This document shows positions 51,653-63,707 of a DNA stretch of 64,000 bases, in pieces; the first letter of the stretch is position 1, and each line of letters starts with the position of its first letter. The position numbers were made by a program, and so were the translations under genes. Below the pieces are notes generated by a model. It was given only the letters and a program-made list of their open reading frames with translations. It was not told the origin of the DNA and searched no databases. Origin of the DNA: Chrysomallon squamiferum (lineage: Eukaryota; Mollusca; Gastropoda; Neomphalida; Peltospiridae); assembly GCA_012295275.1 (NCBI GenBank), contig CM022665.1, positions 32,809,522 to 32,873,521 on the forward strand, in the 5' to 3' direction.

Positions 51653-53848
51653 GGCAAGTAATTCAATTGACAAACTTCATTACTGTGTAACATATAAATT
51701 AGAAGTTAAAATGTGAATGGTGACATATTACAGATTCAAAAAGAAATGAATCAACTTCGAACAGAGAAGGAAATCCTTGCAAAAGAAGTAGTCAAATTAC
51801 AAGACATGTTAAAAACAAGAGGTGTTGAAACAACTGGACTTGACAGTTATAGTCCAAACAACCCTTCTGTGTTGCAGAGAAAGATAGGTGAGTTTTTATT
51901 TTTTTTCTCAGAAATAATACCTCACCTATCCATTTATGTATAATAAAATAACTTTTTATGTTATGTTTTCAGAAAAAGACAAATAGGTAAACTTGCTTCA
52001 ACTTATTGTAAAAAGGTTTTGTTACATAATCAAACAACCAAGGTTAAATGTTGTAGAAATTAATTTGATGAAAGTTATAAATAAATTTCTACAACAGCAT
52101 TTAGAAATTAATTTACAAGTTCCATCTAAGTAATTAGACCTAGCACCACACATTTTTAAAGTTAGTGTAAATATACAATAGAAATATTTAAATTTATGTT
52201 TGTATTTAAAAATCATTTCCCAAATTATTGCAACCATCTTAAAAGATTATTTATGAAAATAAATTTCAGTATCACTATTAACAGAGTTAAAGTAAATGTC
52301 ATATTTGTTTAGTTTTTAATGTGAAGGAAATTTAAATTTTCAATCTGATGCACAGTTGACTTAGAGGGACACATCCAAGACATGCAAGAAGTTAATGAAA
52401 CTGCTGTTGCAAAACTGACCAAAGCTGAAAGACAGGTTCATGAGTTGATGGCAGAAAATGAAAAATTAAGAAATTCAAGATCTTTAACTCTTCAGGACTT
52501 GAAGGATGACAATAGAAGATTGGAAGAGAAGGTATTCAAGTTATCTTTTAACATTATTTTTATAGCAGAAATTATTTTAATGGTATGTTTATAAAATAAA
52601 CCGTGTTAAATAAATGTTGTCTCTATTTTCATCATTTGTGGATTGATTTAAAATAAATATGTATCTACATTCACAGTCAAACAAAAAAAAAGGTAATTAA
52701 AATTTATAAATATATGTGTTACATTCTCAGAAATATTAGAGTTTCAAGATTTAAACATTCTAGGTGGAAAATCTTTTATTATTAATATTTATTATGATGA
52801 TTTTTCATCAGTGAGGATTTTAATTGCTTTACTTTGTTCAGATTCGAGAACTGAGAGCAGGTCAATCTGAATTCAGATGCCAGTCTGAGCTGCAGCAGTT
52901 TAAAGAAGAATTATGTTTGCCTCAAGATCACTTGAACTATGGCATGAGAGAGCAAACTGTTCACTGGAAACATGAACCTATTGATACCAGACAAATGTCA
53001 CAGTCACACACAACTGACAGACAGTTGCTGGACATACAGACTAACACCCTGACTCATTCCAGGACTGAAAAAGACAGTCTGGTTTCTCATTCTGACATTA
53101 GGCAGAATTCAGAGAGAGAACAGAGGTATTCTTCAGATTACAGAAGCAGTGTGGTTAGAGACAGACAAGTGCCACATGACACTGGAATTGGTTATGGAAG
53201 AGGTATAAATGTGGATTCTCTGCATAAATAATGTTTGAATGAGATAATGTCATAAATATTCTGTGTGATATTTTAGAAGTAAATAATAATAAATCCATTT
53301 GCAAGATGTTCAAATTAGATTCTCCATTTTGTTTTAGTTTTTTATCTTGGTTTATATTCAGATATCAAATTGATATTAATAAAATAGCTAGTATTCTGCT
53401 ATTATATTTTAGGAGTATAAAACACTATATAACATGAAAAAGGTACAAATTAAAATAATACATAATAAATATTGTGTTGTCATGTTTTGGGGTAAATAAA
53501 TCTAAGGCTTATCAATGAATATACAAGAAATGTTTAGATGTGGACTGATAAATTAACTTTGAACTTTATTTTAATAATATACACATTCATTCTCAAAATT
53601 TAAATTATATAGTGAAGAAAGTTTTATTATCTAAACATACTTCTGTCCTGGTTTTATAATTACCTTTGTTTCATTTGTTGAAAAAATCTAGTTAATTTAT
53701 GTTTATATAAAGAATGCCAGAAAATCTTCTGTATAATTATAATAATAATAATAATATATATATATATGTTTTCAAACCTTTAATTTTCCTTCTAGGATTA
53801 TTCCATTAAGTTAGTTACTAACCATGTATTTTTTTTATCCACATCAGA

Positions 53849-53894
<46 letters not shown>

Positions 53895-56800
53895 TTTGCA
53901 TAATAAAAATGTTTTTAAACCTTTAATATATGTACGTATATATATATACATTTTTATTTTTTTTATTTTTAAAGAGGGTATGTATCAGAAGACCCCTCAG
54001 TTGAAAGATCTACCAGAAAGGTATCCACTTACCAAAGAAAACATTTCCTCTTTGGAAAGGAGTTATGGTTCAGACAGAGGACAGGAAGACAAATTAAGAT
54101 CTGAAGGTTCCTACTTGGACAAATACAGGATCCTTACCTCAGCCCATGAAAAGCCAAGGTCAGAAAAGACTGGATTCTTACATTCAAATCGTCCATTGCC
54201 AGATGGTGAAGTGTCTGAGATAATAGTACAGGATGGACTGAAACCAAGCCGAAGACATTATGAAAGAAATGTTGATGATATTTCTATACAACAGAAAGAT
54301 GATTTTTCAATGGAAAGATTTGATAGAAGAGATCATCTAGGGAAGACAGCTTTAAAAACTGCACCTCTGAATTCTAGAGGTAATATTTTAGAATAGGCAA
54401 TTAAAAATGTAGCTGAAAAAACAAATTTTAATGTTTGAAACTTAAAATGATTAAATTATAATAATAAATTATTGTGTATAAAAATTCCAAATATCTAAGG
54501 TTTATACTGAGAATATTATAGCAATTTATACATATTATTTTTTTATTAAATGGAAACTTATTTTTTTATTTGTTTAAATTACAGAAATCTACTATTCTCT
54601 GCGAGAAAAAAATCAGAGTCATAGTGAAACACCATATAGCCTTTGGGATTGTGATGTGAAAAAACTACAAAACACTCCACACTATGGTGATACCACATCT
54701 CCAGTAATCGGTAATGAAACGTATCCATCTTCATACAACTACTGCTCAAAATATGATGGTATGTCTACCTGTTATAAAGTGTAGTATAATATACATGATG
54801 TCTGGTACTCTAGGAATCTTGGATCACTTATTATGCCTCATGTACACAAACATATTTTTGTAATATGATAGAGAATAATTTTCATTGGTTTTAATTGTTG
54901 TATTTATTTATTTTTTTTTTTTTTTTCAACTGAATGCACAATCCTTTGATATAAAAAATAAAAATCAGAATAGAAAACAAATATTTTAAGATATGCATTC
55001 TAATGTTGAATATTAATGCATAACTGAAAGGTTTGTTTATAATGATCAGCTTAAAACAACTACTAAATATATAACATAAAACTTTAAATAATTAGTAATT
55101 AACCACATGCTCTGTTACAATTTAACCAAATAAAAAGTCTGAGATAAAATTATTTTTGCATGAGTTGTTTTTTTATTTATTTTTGATGTATCATTAAATT
55201 ACTGTGATAAAAACAATGTTTGTGTGTGTGTGTGTGTTTGTGTATGTATGTATGTATCTATCTATGTATGTATGTATGTATATGTTTTTAATTATTATAT
55301 TGTTCATAAATATATAAATAAATAAATTAAAACAATACAATATTTAAACAGTTACAATAATTTGTATTTCAGCAGCAGAAAACCAAAGACATTTTCCAGG
55401 AACTGGTGATGTACCTGGATATTTGATATCAGGATTTTCAAGGAAACATACAGATGTTGGAATCCCAAAAAGAAATCTTTCAGATATTGATATTGAATTT
55501 AATCAAGGTTAGTTGTTAGATATATATTAAAAAAAATAATATTATTGCTGTTTTTAAAAATCATTTTATTCTTGAATTTAAATTATTTTATGATCATATA
55601 TTTAAAAAAACACAAAAAACAATAACCTGAAGGATTATAAATTCTGCTTTAATTCATATTCTTTTATTGATAAAAACAGCAAATTTCTTGAATCTACTAA
55701 CAATTTTTATGATAAAATTACTACTGTAATTTTTAAAAAGATGTGTTTTTTGTCAGATTTTGACTCCCACCATAAGACACATCAAGATGATCTTGGAGAA
55801 GTCAGTGATACAGCAACTGATCTACTCCTGCGTGGAGAGGTGGTTGGCAAGAAGACTGCACGCTCCAAACGTTGGTGTAGACGTCGCTCAGTAGATTCTG
55901 ATTCTTTGTCGTCGTTAAGTGACACTGGGGATGAGATAACATCTCGACAGAGGTCAAAGTCAGTAGATGCAAGAGGTAAACAGATAGTTACACTTACTTT
56001 GTGCACTAATTCAGTTAATTTACTTTTAAATATTGTTTGTTTATGATTTCTGTTACATTTGTATTTCAAATTCTCAGAAAAAAAATTCACACATCAAATT
56101 TACGTTGACATATAAGTTAAATGTACATAAAAATGCATGAAAATAATATTTCTAGAGTAAAAGTGTTGCACCTTCAGAGAGTTAAAAGGAGAATTGTTCT
56201 GTGATTAAATATAAATAAGAATGTATGAAAACTATTTCTAACATTGTTTTGTGGCAGTTTGGAATGAGTGTTAGCAGTTAGGATATCTTTATTTCATTAC
56301 AAACAGCATGAACATATGGCAAATACAGTCATAGCTGAATTTCATTTGCATACTGTACAGCATACATACATAATAAACATGTCTATAATACTGCATGTAA
56401 TAAAATGTATAGTTTACTATTTATTTTTGTTGTCATTTGTTTATACATCTGTACAGTACAGTTTCTCCAGAAATCTGTTCTTCTGTGGATGAAATCACTT
56501 TCAGGTAGCATTAAATACACTGATGGTCATTTTCTGCTCTGATTTGTTTGTAATGCCTGCAATAAGTTTGGAATAAAAATAAAAATTATTGTATTAGTTG
56601 GCAGTCAATCCAACTTGTTTGTAACTGTATAAAATTCAGTTGTGAGCTGTTTGCACAAATATAAATATAGACACAGTGAATGTTTTGTTTTTTCCAGATA
56701 GTCTGAAACTCCTTTATATAGATAATTACAATTTTTACTGCATTGCTCATAAGTATCCTATTTTAGTAATCAAAAACTGATTATTTGGTCAATTTTAAAT

Positions 56801-57045
56801 TTAGATGTATATGTATGCTTGCATGCATGGATGGATGTATGTGTATATATGCTTGTGTGTTTATGTGTGGAACATAATGTATACCCTGCTTTATTAAATA
56901 TATTTTCAAGATTACAATTTTACCATTATTTGCATCTTCATGACGTAGAAATCCCCTAGTTATTTTTCCTCCATCATAACATTTTATTTTATTTATTTAT
57001 TTTTACTGTTTTTCCTCCTGATTAATGAAACCATTTCAAGAACTT

Positions 57046-57079
<34 letters not shown>

Positions 57080-59518
57080 TTTCATTGTAGTATTACATTG
57101 TAATTAAATTATTAAGTATCTGTTAAAAATAACTTTATTGACAAATTACATTGCCTTTCTGTGATAAGTTGTAATCTGGGAGAATTTGTTAATTATTTAT
57201 ACTAGCATGATAATGTTTTATCTGGTATGATGAAATATTAATTTTTAAGCTTGCAATTTCTTTGAACATCAGATGTAAAATAAAAATAATAACAACAATA
57301 ATAATGATACATTTTATAAATAATACAAACAGTAGTAAAATAAATAATTTTTTTATTTAATTTTTATTATTAAACAAATATTTAAATGCTTGGATGGGGG
57401 TAATTTTTTTTTTATGTTAGGTAGAGTTGTTTCTGATATGATATACTGCATACTTTAACTGAATATTTTTGGTTAAAAAAAAATGTAAAAGCATTGTCAT
57501 CTTGAGAAATATTTTTTATTTCAGAAATTATATAAACCTGTATATGTATCTTAACAACACTTTTATTGTAATAGAAAACTGGAGAAACAGCAGAATGCCA
57601 ACAGCAGCTTCAAACAGGACATTGCCACCAACTCAATATCGGCTTTCCACAAGCACTGAGAGACTGGCTTCAGGAAGTGGATCACAAGGAAGTGGATCTC
57701 ATGGAAATATTGGGTTACGTTCTGTGACCTGTAGCCAGCTGGTGACTCAGCATAATAAACACTCAATCAGCAACCCATCTCTCAACAGGTAATTAACACT
57801 TAATCCTTGATTACTTTTTTTTTGTCTGTAACTTTGCCATTTACCTAATCTTTATAAACAAACAGTAATAATAAATATAAGGAGGAACAACACTAAATGC
57901 ATTAATAAAAAGTCAATACATATTTTCTTAGTATGTAATTAAATTTTTAGATGTGCAGTTAAAGTCAAGGGACTGTTTGAAAGTGAAAGAAGCTACATAT
58001 ATATTATACTGGCAGTTGCAAGAAAATCTAATATGGATATACTGCCATTTATTCACTAATATTTTTTACTTTATAATGAATAATTTACTTAAGAAATTTA
58101 TATGCACAACAGAAAGTTGCAGCAACCCCTTTTTCTGAAATACTTCATCTGCCTGTCATGCATATGAATAATACAGGTGTGTTTGATGTTCTTCAGAATA
58201 CACATGCTTATTAATATTTGTGTACTGCATCTATGTTGAAGTGAGCAATACTAGATTTATAAATTCCTTTATAGAAAACAGAAGTGATAATGTACTTTTG
58301 TAAAGTACTATATATGTATTCATTTCTGTGAAAAACAAAAATGATCATTGAATTTTCAGTTCTCTGACTTACGGTTTGAAACCATTTGCTCCACGCACAC
58401 CTGGAGATGTAACTATTGGTGATGTTGTCAAGTTTTCTCGACAAGGTGGCAAACTCAGTCAGGGAACAGTGAAATATGTGGGACATTTACCAGGAAGAAG
58501 TGATGCTTATCTAGGTGTAGAGCTTCATAAAGAAGGTAAGTAAGAAAGAAACTGAAAGTCATTCAGAAATTGTTTTTGTTTATTTGTAAATGAAAAATAA
58601 ATAGAATATTAGACCAGTTATTTACAAATTATTTTTTCATTGATTTGTTAATCTTGGATCAATTTTGTTGCTTTTAATAATTTTAAGAATCCATTTGCTG
58701 CTACTTATTAAGGGTATTCTTAAAAATTTGCTGTTGAACATCAAGAAGAAAATCATGTTAATATAATAATAATAATTATAATTTTTTAGTTCTGTCCATT
58801 CATGGTTTTTGTTTAAAGTGACAAAAAAATATATAAACAAATGCAGATATGTAGTACATTGTTTAGACTTTATACATATTTTATTTAGGGATATTTATGA
58901 AAGGCAAACAATGGATCTTGCATTTTATTTCATTTATATGTTTCCATATTTTTTTATTTTAATCTTTTGTTTTTTGGTTTTTTACTTAACAATATCACCA
59001 TATTAAAGTAATTACATTTTATTTTTCAGAAGGAAAGCATGACGGAATGTTTGATGGAATACGCTACTTTAAATGGTAAGATAAAAATTATTTGCATTAA
59101 TATTCTTATATCTAACTCAGTCTGCCAGATGATTGATTTGTAATAGACCGACAGAGGAGATTTATCAAGTATTTTTTCTTATAACTTTTTATATTATTAT
59201 CTGAACAAATGATATTAATTTTAAATAATGATCATAACAGTTGAACAGAAAGAATTCAGTTTTAATGTATAAAATAATAGTGTTAGAACCAAATTGTCTA
59301 ATTTATTTAATTTTGTTTGTCACATCTTTCTGTCTGTGTCTTCTGTAACTATTACCTTTTTAAAATCTGTTCAATATATCACATTTTGAATATGAAATAA
59401 ATCACACTACTTAATGTTAAAAATTTTAAGTCTAAAAATTCAAAAATTTGTTTCCAGCAAAGCAAATAAAGGAGTGTTTGTAGCCTTCAACAAGGTGGTC
59501 ATGGCCTGGGGCCTTTGA
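34242..59518 (+). CDS. Large coiled-coil protein with C-terminal CAP-Gly domain, family not recognised
   Basis: Sixteen coding exons: 34242-34287, 41390-42150, 42958-43132, 49508-50796, 51083-51265, 51734-51887, 52356-52531, 52842-53202, 53975-54379, 54585-54758, 55373-55507, 55757-55975, 57575-57788, 58360-58535, 59030-59075 and 59458-59518. All introns are GT-AG and in phase; the product is 1,524 residues. Order: acidic Glu/Asp-rich N-terminus (about 20-245); a compact segment at about 245-330; a Ser-rich disordered part with repeated RQTP-type motifs (419-607); a coiled coil (about 758-935); a polar region with basic phosphosite-like motifs (RRRSVD 1328-1333, RSKSVD 1352-1357); and a CAP-Gly domain (about 1449-1519) with GKHDG at 1491-1495 in place of the common GKNDG. 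CAP-Gly domains bind microtubule and EB C-termini. The start follows an in-frame stop at 34,101 with no ATG between. Unlike CLIPs and dynactin, the CAP-Gly is at the extreme C-terminus; KIF13B and CEP350 lack this layout. Confidence 0.85.
34760..34833. repeat. (ATT)n followed by poly(T)
   Basis: About 13 ATT units run into a poly(T) run of about 25, in intron 1 of the CAP-Gly gene. Confidence 0.85.
35274..35302. repeat. Poly(T) tract
   Basis: About 27 T in a row in intron 1 of the CAP-Gly gene. Confidence 0.85.
35959..36001. repeat. (AAT)n microsatellite
   Basis: About 14 AAT units in intron 1 of the CAP-Gly gene. Confidence 0.9.
36898..36970. repeat. (GA)n microsatellite, about 72 bp
   Basis: About 36 uninterrupted GA units in intron 1 of the CAP-Gly gene. 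Confidence 0.95.
37130..37325 (+). promoter_or_regulatory. Candidate alternative promoter and leader exon of the CAP-Gly gene
   Basis: A less AT-rich island in intron 1 with a TTCACGTGACC E-box (about 37,187-37,197), an ATTGG (inverted CCAAT) at about 37,232, and a strong donor, GATTG then gtaagt, at 37,325/37,326. A non-coding exon here could splice to the exon at 41,390. Motif evidence only. Confidence 0.3.
37573..37603. repeat. Poly(A) tract with A-rich flank
   Basis: About 26 A in a row, followed by an A/G-rich stretch to about 37,672. Confidence 0.85.
38155..38245. repeat. (TC)n microsatellite, about 90 bp
   Basis: About 45 uninterrupted TC units, the longest dinucleotide tract in the window, in intron 1 of the CAP-Gly gene. 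It generates open frames of alternating Leu/Ser or Arg/Glu that are not genes. Confidence 0.95.
39290..39408 (+). mobile_element. Possible tRNA-derived SINE remnant
   Basis: The segment contains a tRNA-like stretch (GGTTATGACGCTTGGCTTC, resembling an A-box/anticodon region), then TTAAACCCAACTATGGAGC, resembling a T-arm. It ends in GGAGATAAAAAAA. The similarity is loose and the B box is degraded, so this is a suggestion only. Confidence 0.2.
40882..41090. mobile_element. Non-autonomous hAT-type MITE, 209 bp
   Basis: The ends are inverted repeats: CAGTGGTGTGCAGGGG on the left and CCTCTGCACACCACTG on the right, with partly matching inner sequence (GATGCCCGAGGCCA against TGGATGCCCGGGGCCA in direct order). 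The flanking 8 bp, TCAGTATG and GCAATATG, match at 6 of 8 positions, as expected for an aged 8-bp target duplication. CAGTGG-type ends and 8-bp duplications are typical of hAT elements. It is more GC-rich than its surroundings and has no transposase. It lies in intron 1 of the CAP-Gly gene. Confidence 0.75.
41160..41187. repeat. Poly(T) tract
   Basis: About 28 T in a row, about 200 bp upstream of the second CAP-Gly gene exon. Confidence 0.85.
42859..42917. repeat. (GA)n microsatellite next to a splice acceptor
   Basis: About 29 GA units end only 40 bp before the acceptor of the exon at 42,958. The space where a polypyrimidine tract is expected is short and mixed. Confidence 0.95.
43863..43958. 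repeat. (AAT)n/(ATT)n inverted pair with poly(T)
   Basis: AAT units run directly into ATT units and then a poly(T) run. The two halves are complementary and could form a hairpin. Confidence 0.85.
44805..44835. repeat. (AAT)n microsatellite
   Basis: About ten AAT units in intron 3 of the CAP-Gly gene. Confidence 0.9.
45133..45206. repeat. (AAT)n to (GAT)n compound microsatellite
   Basis: About 14 AAT units switch to about six GAT units in intron 3 of the CAP-Gly gene. Confidence 0.9.
46640..46673. repeat. (AAT)n microsatellite
   Basis: About eleven AAT units in intron 3 of the CAP-Gly gene. Confidence 0.9.
46933..46978. repeat. (AAT)n microsatellite
   Basis: About 15 AAT units in intron 3 of the CAP-Gly gene. 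Confidence 0.9.
47437..47560. repeat. (AAT)n followed by (GACA)n, (GATA)n and (GGTA)n
   Basis: About 24 AAT units, then GACA, GATA and GGTA tetranucleotides in succession. This is a compound tract that has changed unit along its length. Confidence 0.9.
47780..47955. repeat. Long imperfect palindrome: 41-nt perfect arms around a (TC)n/(GA)n core
   Basis: 47,780-47,820 is the exact reverse complement of 47,915-47,955 (41 of 41). The arms contain non-repetitive sequence (CAACAGCAACAAGAACGATA), so pairing is not just microsatellite complementarity. Between them (TC)n, TATATA and (GA)n form a second nested palindrome. It lies in intron 3 of the CAP-Gly gene. Confidence 0.9.
51578..51644. repeat. 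(AC)n microsatellite, about 66 bp
   Basis: About 33 AC units in the intron after the exon ending at 51,265, about 90 bp before the next exon. Confidence 0.95.
53850..53891. repeat. (TA)n microsatellite
   Basis: About 20 TA units, 85 bp upstream of the exon at 53,975. Confidence 0.9.
55218..55283. repeat. (GT)n and (GTAT)n microsatellites
   Basis: A short GT run followed by GTAT and CTAT tetranucleotides in the intron before the exon at 55,373. Confidence 0.85.
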
Positions 59519-60680
59519 TAAATTACAAGATGCAGCAGTTCTTTTCAGAAAAGCAACTTTCAACAGCATTGTTATTGATCATCTGTTCATGTAACTACCT
59601 ATTTTCTTAGAAAATTTAGCTTGAAATGTTTCTTAGAATAGTTTGTAACTAGTGAGTTCTTTTCATAAAAGTAACATTTATGATTGTAAATTTTACAAGT
59701 CAGATTTTTGTTAGTTTTTACTGTCTAGTTAAAATAAAAATAGTTTTTCTTAATGATAACATTTTAAAATGTTTATATTGAATCCAGTATTTTGAAGGTT
59801 TGATAACAATGTTATATTAATATTTAATTATATCATTTTATTATATATTTTTTATCACATATCATTTATTTAAGTTGTTACTTATATTTGTGACCAAAAA
59901 ATTATATTTGGTTGTGATCAATTCCTATAAAATTAGAAATGAGTTATTTAATATTTTACATTTGTTTTGTGACATCTGTTTTACATATTTTTAATGTGTT
60001 AGTGTACACAGTTTTTGTTACAAGCTTTTTCTTTTTTAATCTTGCTTTACAATATATAATATTTAGCATACCATGATTTCTTTTTATATTGTCTATGTTT
60101 TTAGTATCTGTCAGTTTTCATTTAGTTTCTATAAACTATGGTTAATATTTGAAATGTGCATTATACAATAATAATGTGTGATTACTACTATTTCTTTTTT
60201 GTTTTTGCTTATTATTATGGAGGAATATTTAAAACAGTTGTTATATGACTTAAAAACATGCATTCATTTTGTTTCTCATTAATAACATATTTCAAATACA
60301 TGTATATTAAAAATAGTTAACTTGAAATCCATCTGTCTTGGAAAGTTTTACATTCCCATAATGAAATCTGTGTTTTCTGTTTCATCTTCCTGTGCCTTCT
60401 CTTATTATTATGTTAAAAATATATTTATTGCTTTGTTTAACACTGTGGTTAATGAGCAAACATTAATTGATGTTGTTTTCTCATATTTAAATTAACTTGC
60501 ATTTGAGAAATATTTATTGTTAAACTTTTATGAAGTGAAATATCAGTATTAGCATCTTGGATGTAGATTAAAAACATTAAATCTTACATTTAATTAATCT
60601 ATATTAATCAAGGGAAGCAGCTGTAATCCAGTATACTTTGATACAGCAAGATGTGTAAATAAATAATAAATGTTTGTTGT
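59519..60680 (+). other. Inferred 3' UTR of the CAP-Gly gene
   Basis: AT-rich sequence after the stop codon with no open frame of note. AATAAA-like hexamers at about 60,657-60,670, followed by GTTTGTTGTT, are a plausible poly(A) site. The exact end cannot be fixed from sequence alone. Confidence 0.3.
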
Positions 60681-61975
60681 TAAGAAAATGTTGTGCACTG
60701 ATAATACAAATGAAATAATAAAATATAGATATAATTTGTAGATGTACAGTAGCTGTCTATTGAAGTTGAAAATATATTATATTTGGAAATAATATTAAAT
60801 GCTTCAGAAGGCATACAAGAGGTCTTTATTTTCTAAAAATGTTCAAATGAAGATGATTTAACCTTTGCAAACTCTACTCTACATTCCTTCATATCAAATT
60901 ATTTCCTTCTTTTATCCCTAACACTTTTTCTCTGCAAACAATATCCAGACTCAGCATTACATTGATATATAATTATATGAAACTAGTGAAAACTTACTTC
61001 ATTTACTTTGTTGGTTACTTTTGTTTTCAAAATGTGTATTTTCAATACAGATTACCTAAATACAGTTATCTTTCCAGTTATTATATCTGCGTTAGAAATA
61101 ATCTTTACTACTAATAAAGTATATCAGTAAAAATGTATAAATTCATGAGGAAACAGAAAGTCTGATATTTTCTCCTTTTCTGTTATGCTCTTTATTTATT
61201 TATTTTATTACAGAAATTAATAAATAATAAAATAACAACAGCAACAGTAATGTTAATAATATATCTAAAGTTAAAATTATCTGCCAGGAATAAATAAAAT
61301 AAACATTTGGTAATCTAGGAAATAAATTCAAAATATTTGTTCCAGTGATCACAGTCAAGTAAAATGTTATCGCAATCACATGAATATGCCTTTTTACTGC
61401 TGTTTGTATATCTATTCTGTTTGGTACAACAGTTGGCATGTTTTCTGTGATAAATGTATTATTATGTGAGTAGTCTGTGATATTACCATTTTTTCAATTA
61501 TTTACAAACCTTTTTTGTTTGTATTTGTAGAATTTATAGCTAATAAGTATAAGCATCTTCAATGTTTATCTTGGCTCACTTAATCTATATTTAAGATTAT
61601 GCTATAATAAATTTATTTATTATTTGTTTTGTAAAGTTAATTATTTGAATTCTGTTTTTAGTTTATCAAAGCATTTTTCTAAATTGTTTGTATCAAACTA
61701 AAATAAATAAATATTGGTGAAAAATTTAAATACTTGTTGTTTCCTTTTTATTTTTTATTATTATTATTTCAGTCAGATATTTTAAATAACAATGTTTCTG
61801 TGAAAACTATGCATCTTTTTTTTAACTGTTAATCAAATTATTGTGAATGTTACTATTGGTTCTGCTTTTATTTATTTATTTATTTATTTATTAAAAATAT
61901 TTGATTTTTTTTTTTTTTTTAATAATTATATTTTTGTATTATTGTTTTTGTTTTGATTGATTTGTTTATTTATTG

Positions 61976-62019
<44 letters not shown>

Positions 62020-63670
62020 GCTGTTATTGGTTTAAAAGTAAAATATTACTATTTAAATACTGTGTAAAAATAAATTTTTAATTTATTTTATCGTTTACAA
62101 TTTTATTAATTTAATTTAATTTAATTATTATTCTTATTCTTATTAATATTATTATTATTATTATTATTATTTTTTTTTTAATTATTATTATTATTTTTTT
62201 AATATATATACATATTTAAGAAAGCGCCAGAATTTTAATTTTTATTCTTATACTTATTTTTGTGGCAAGTTATATATGCGTACTTGAGTCCTTCCCGGCT
62301 TATAAAAACAAACGACGTCGGCTGTATTAAATTAATACTAATACTGCTACGCTTGGCTAACTTCTTTATCTGCCTGTTTGAACAAACGTACTGGGGATTT
62401 AATATTAATAAGATAAAAACGTGATGGGATTTAACCACAATGTATTTGATTTAAACGAATTAAGAACAGTGCGGAATTATTTCTGTTAAGATAACAATAA
62501 TTCATTTTTGATGATCATTTGAGCATGAAATGTTTAAATGTTTGCCAAATAATTATGTTTTTCTTTTCTTTATTTTTATCCTTTCTTTCTTTCTAAGGAT
62601 AAATGATTGGCCGCAGCCTGATTAAATGTGGAACTGGCAGTATATTTCAATTTTTGTACGAAGTAATATCACGTGTTACAGCCTAGAACATAAACATCTT
62701 AGGACAGAATCGGCGAGTTAACGGTATGCTAGACCAAGGTGAAATTCAAATTACTATTTTTAAAGCCTATTCATAATTAATAAATAAATAAATAAATACA
62801 AAGTTATCTTTTTTTAATTAATATATATTTTTTTATATTATTATTATTATATCAAATTTACAAACCGACTAATAATGTTAATATTATTTACTATCATGGA
62901 AAATTAGACTTATCTTTAAGAATAAATTATGTTTTAAGGACGTTTATCTCTTTTATATATATATATATATACAAGTTTAAAAAGCGTCGATTCCATTGAT
63001 GTCTGCATGAAAGAATGCGCTGTAAAATATTTTGCTGAATATAGGTGTATTTTTGAACGAAAACTGAAATCGTGTCTTGCATACACAGATAGCTCATTAA
63101 ACTTAGTAACACTATTCAGGCTTCCCGGCTGTCTCTAAATATACAGCTGGAAAAATGAACACTATTTTGACCAATATTTGCTATGATAATTGTCATTAAA
63201 AATTAACCTTTGATGCTAGTATCAAGAGTCCTTACCAATCTTTAAACGTACAGTTTCCTGCCTAATTCACGGAACAAAGCAATGCCAGAAATCGTTCTCG
63301 TTAACTCCAGTTTTTTTAAACACCTTGCATTTATTCTGAGTTCCTTATTTGCAGTTAGACCAATACTCACCACCTGGTTAGCTAGATCGCAGTAGGCGCG
63401 ATAAATCTCATCGAAATCTCTTTAATGTGCCCTCTGGACAATTTTTTGTTCCATCCAATAGCCAGTATTAAATTTATCAAATGCCCAAGTATTTAACTTT
63501 GTTTTAACTTTGGAAAGATCAATTAGTAGCAAAGGAGGTTTTCTTTGAAGTCATCATTAAATGAAAAAAAAAAAAAAAAAAAAGAATAATAATAATAATA
63601 ATAAATAAATTAATAAATAATTAAAATAATTAAAGAATCACAGTTCAGTAACAAATAAAGTTAAGGTAAA

Positions 63671-63707
<37 letters not shown>

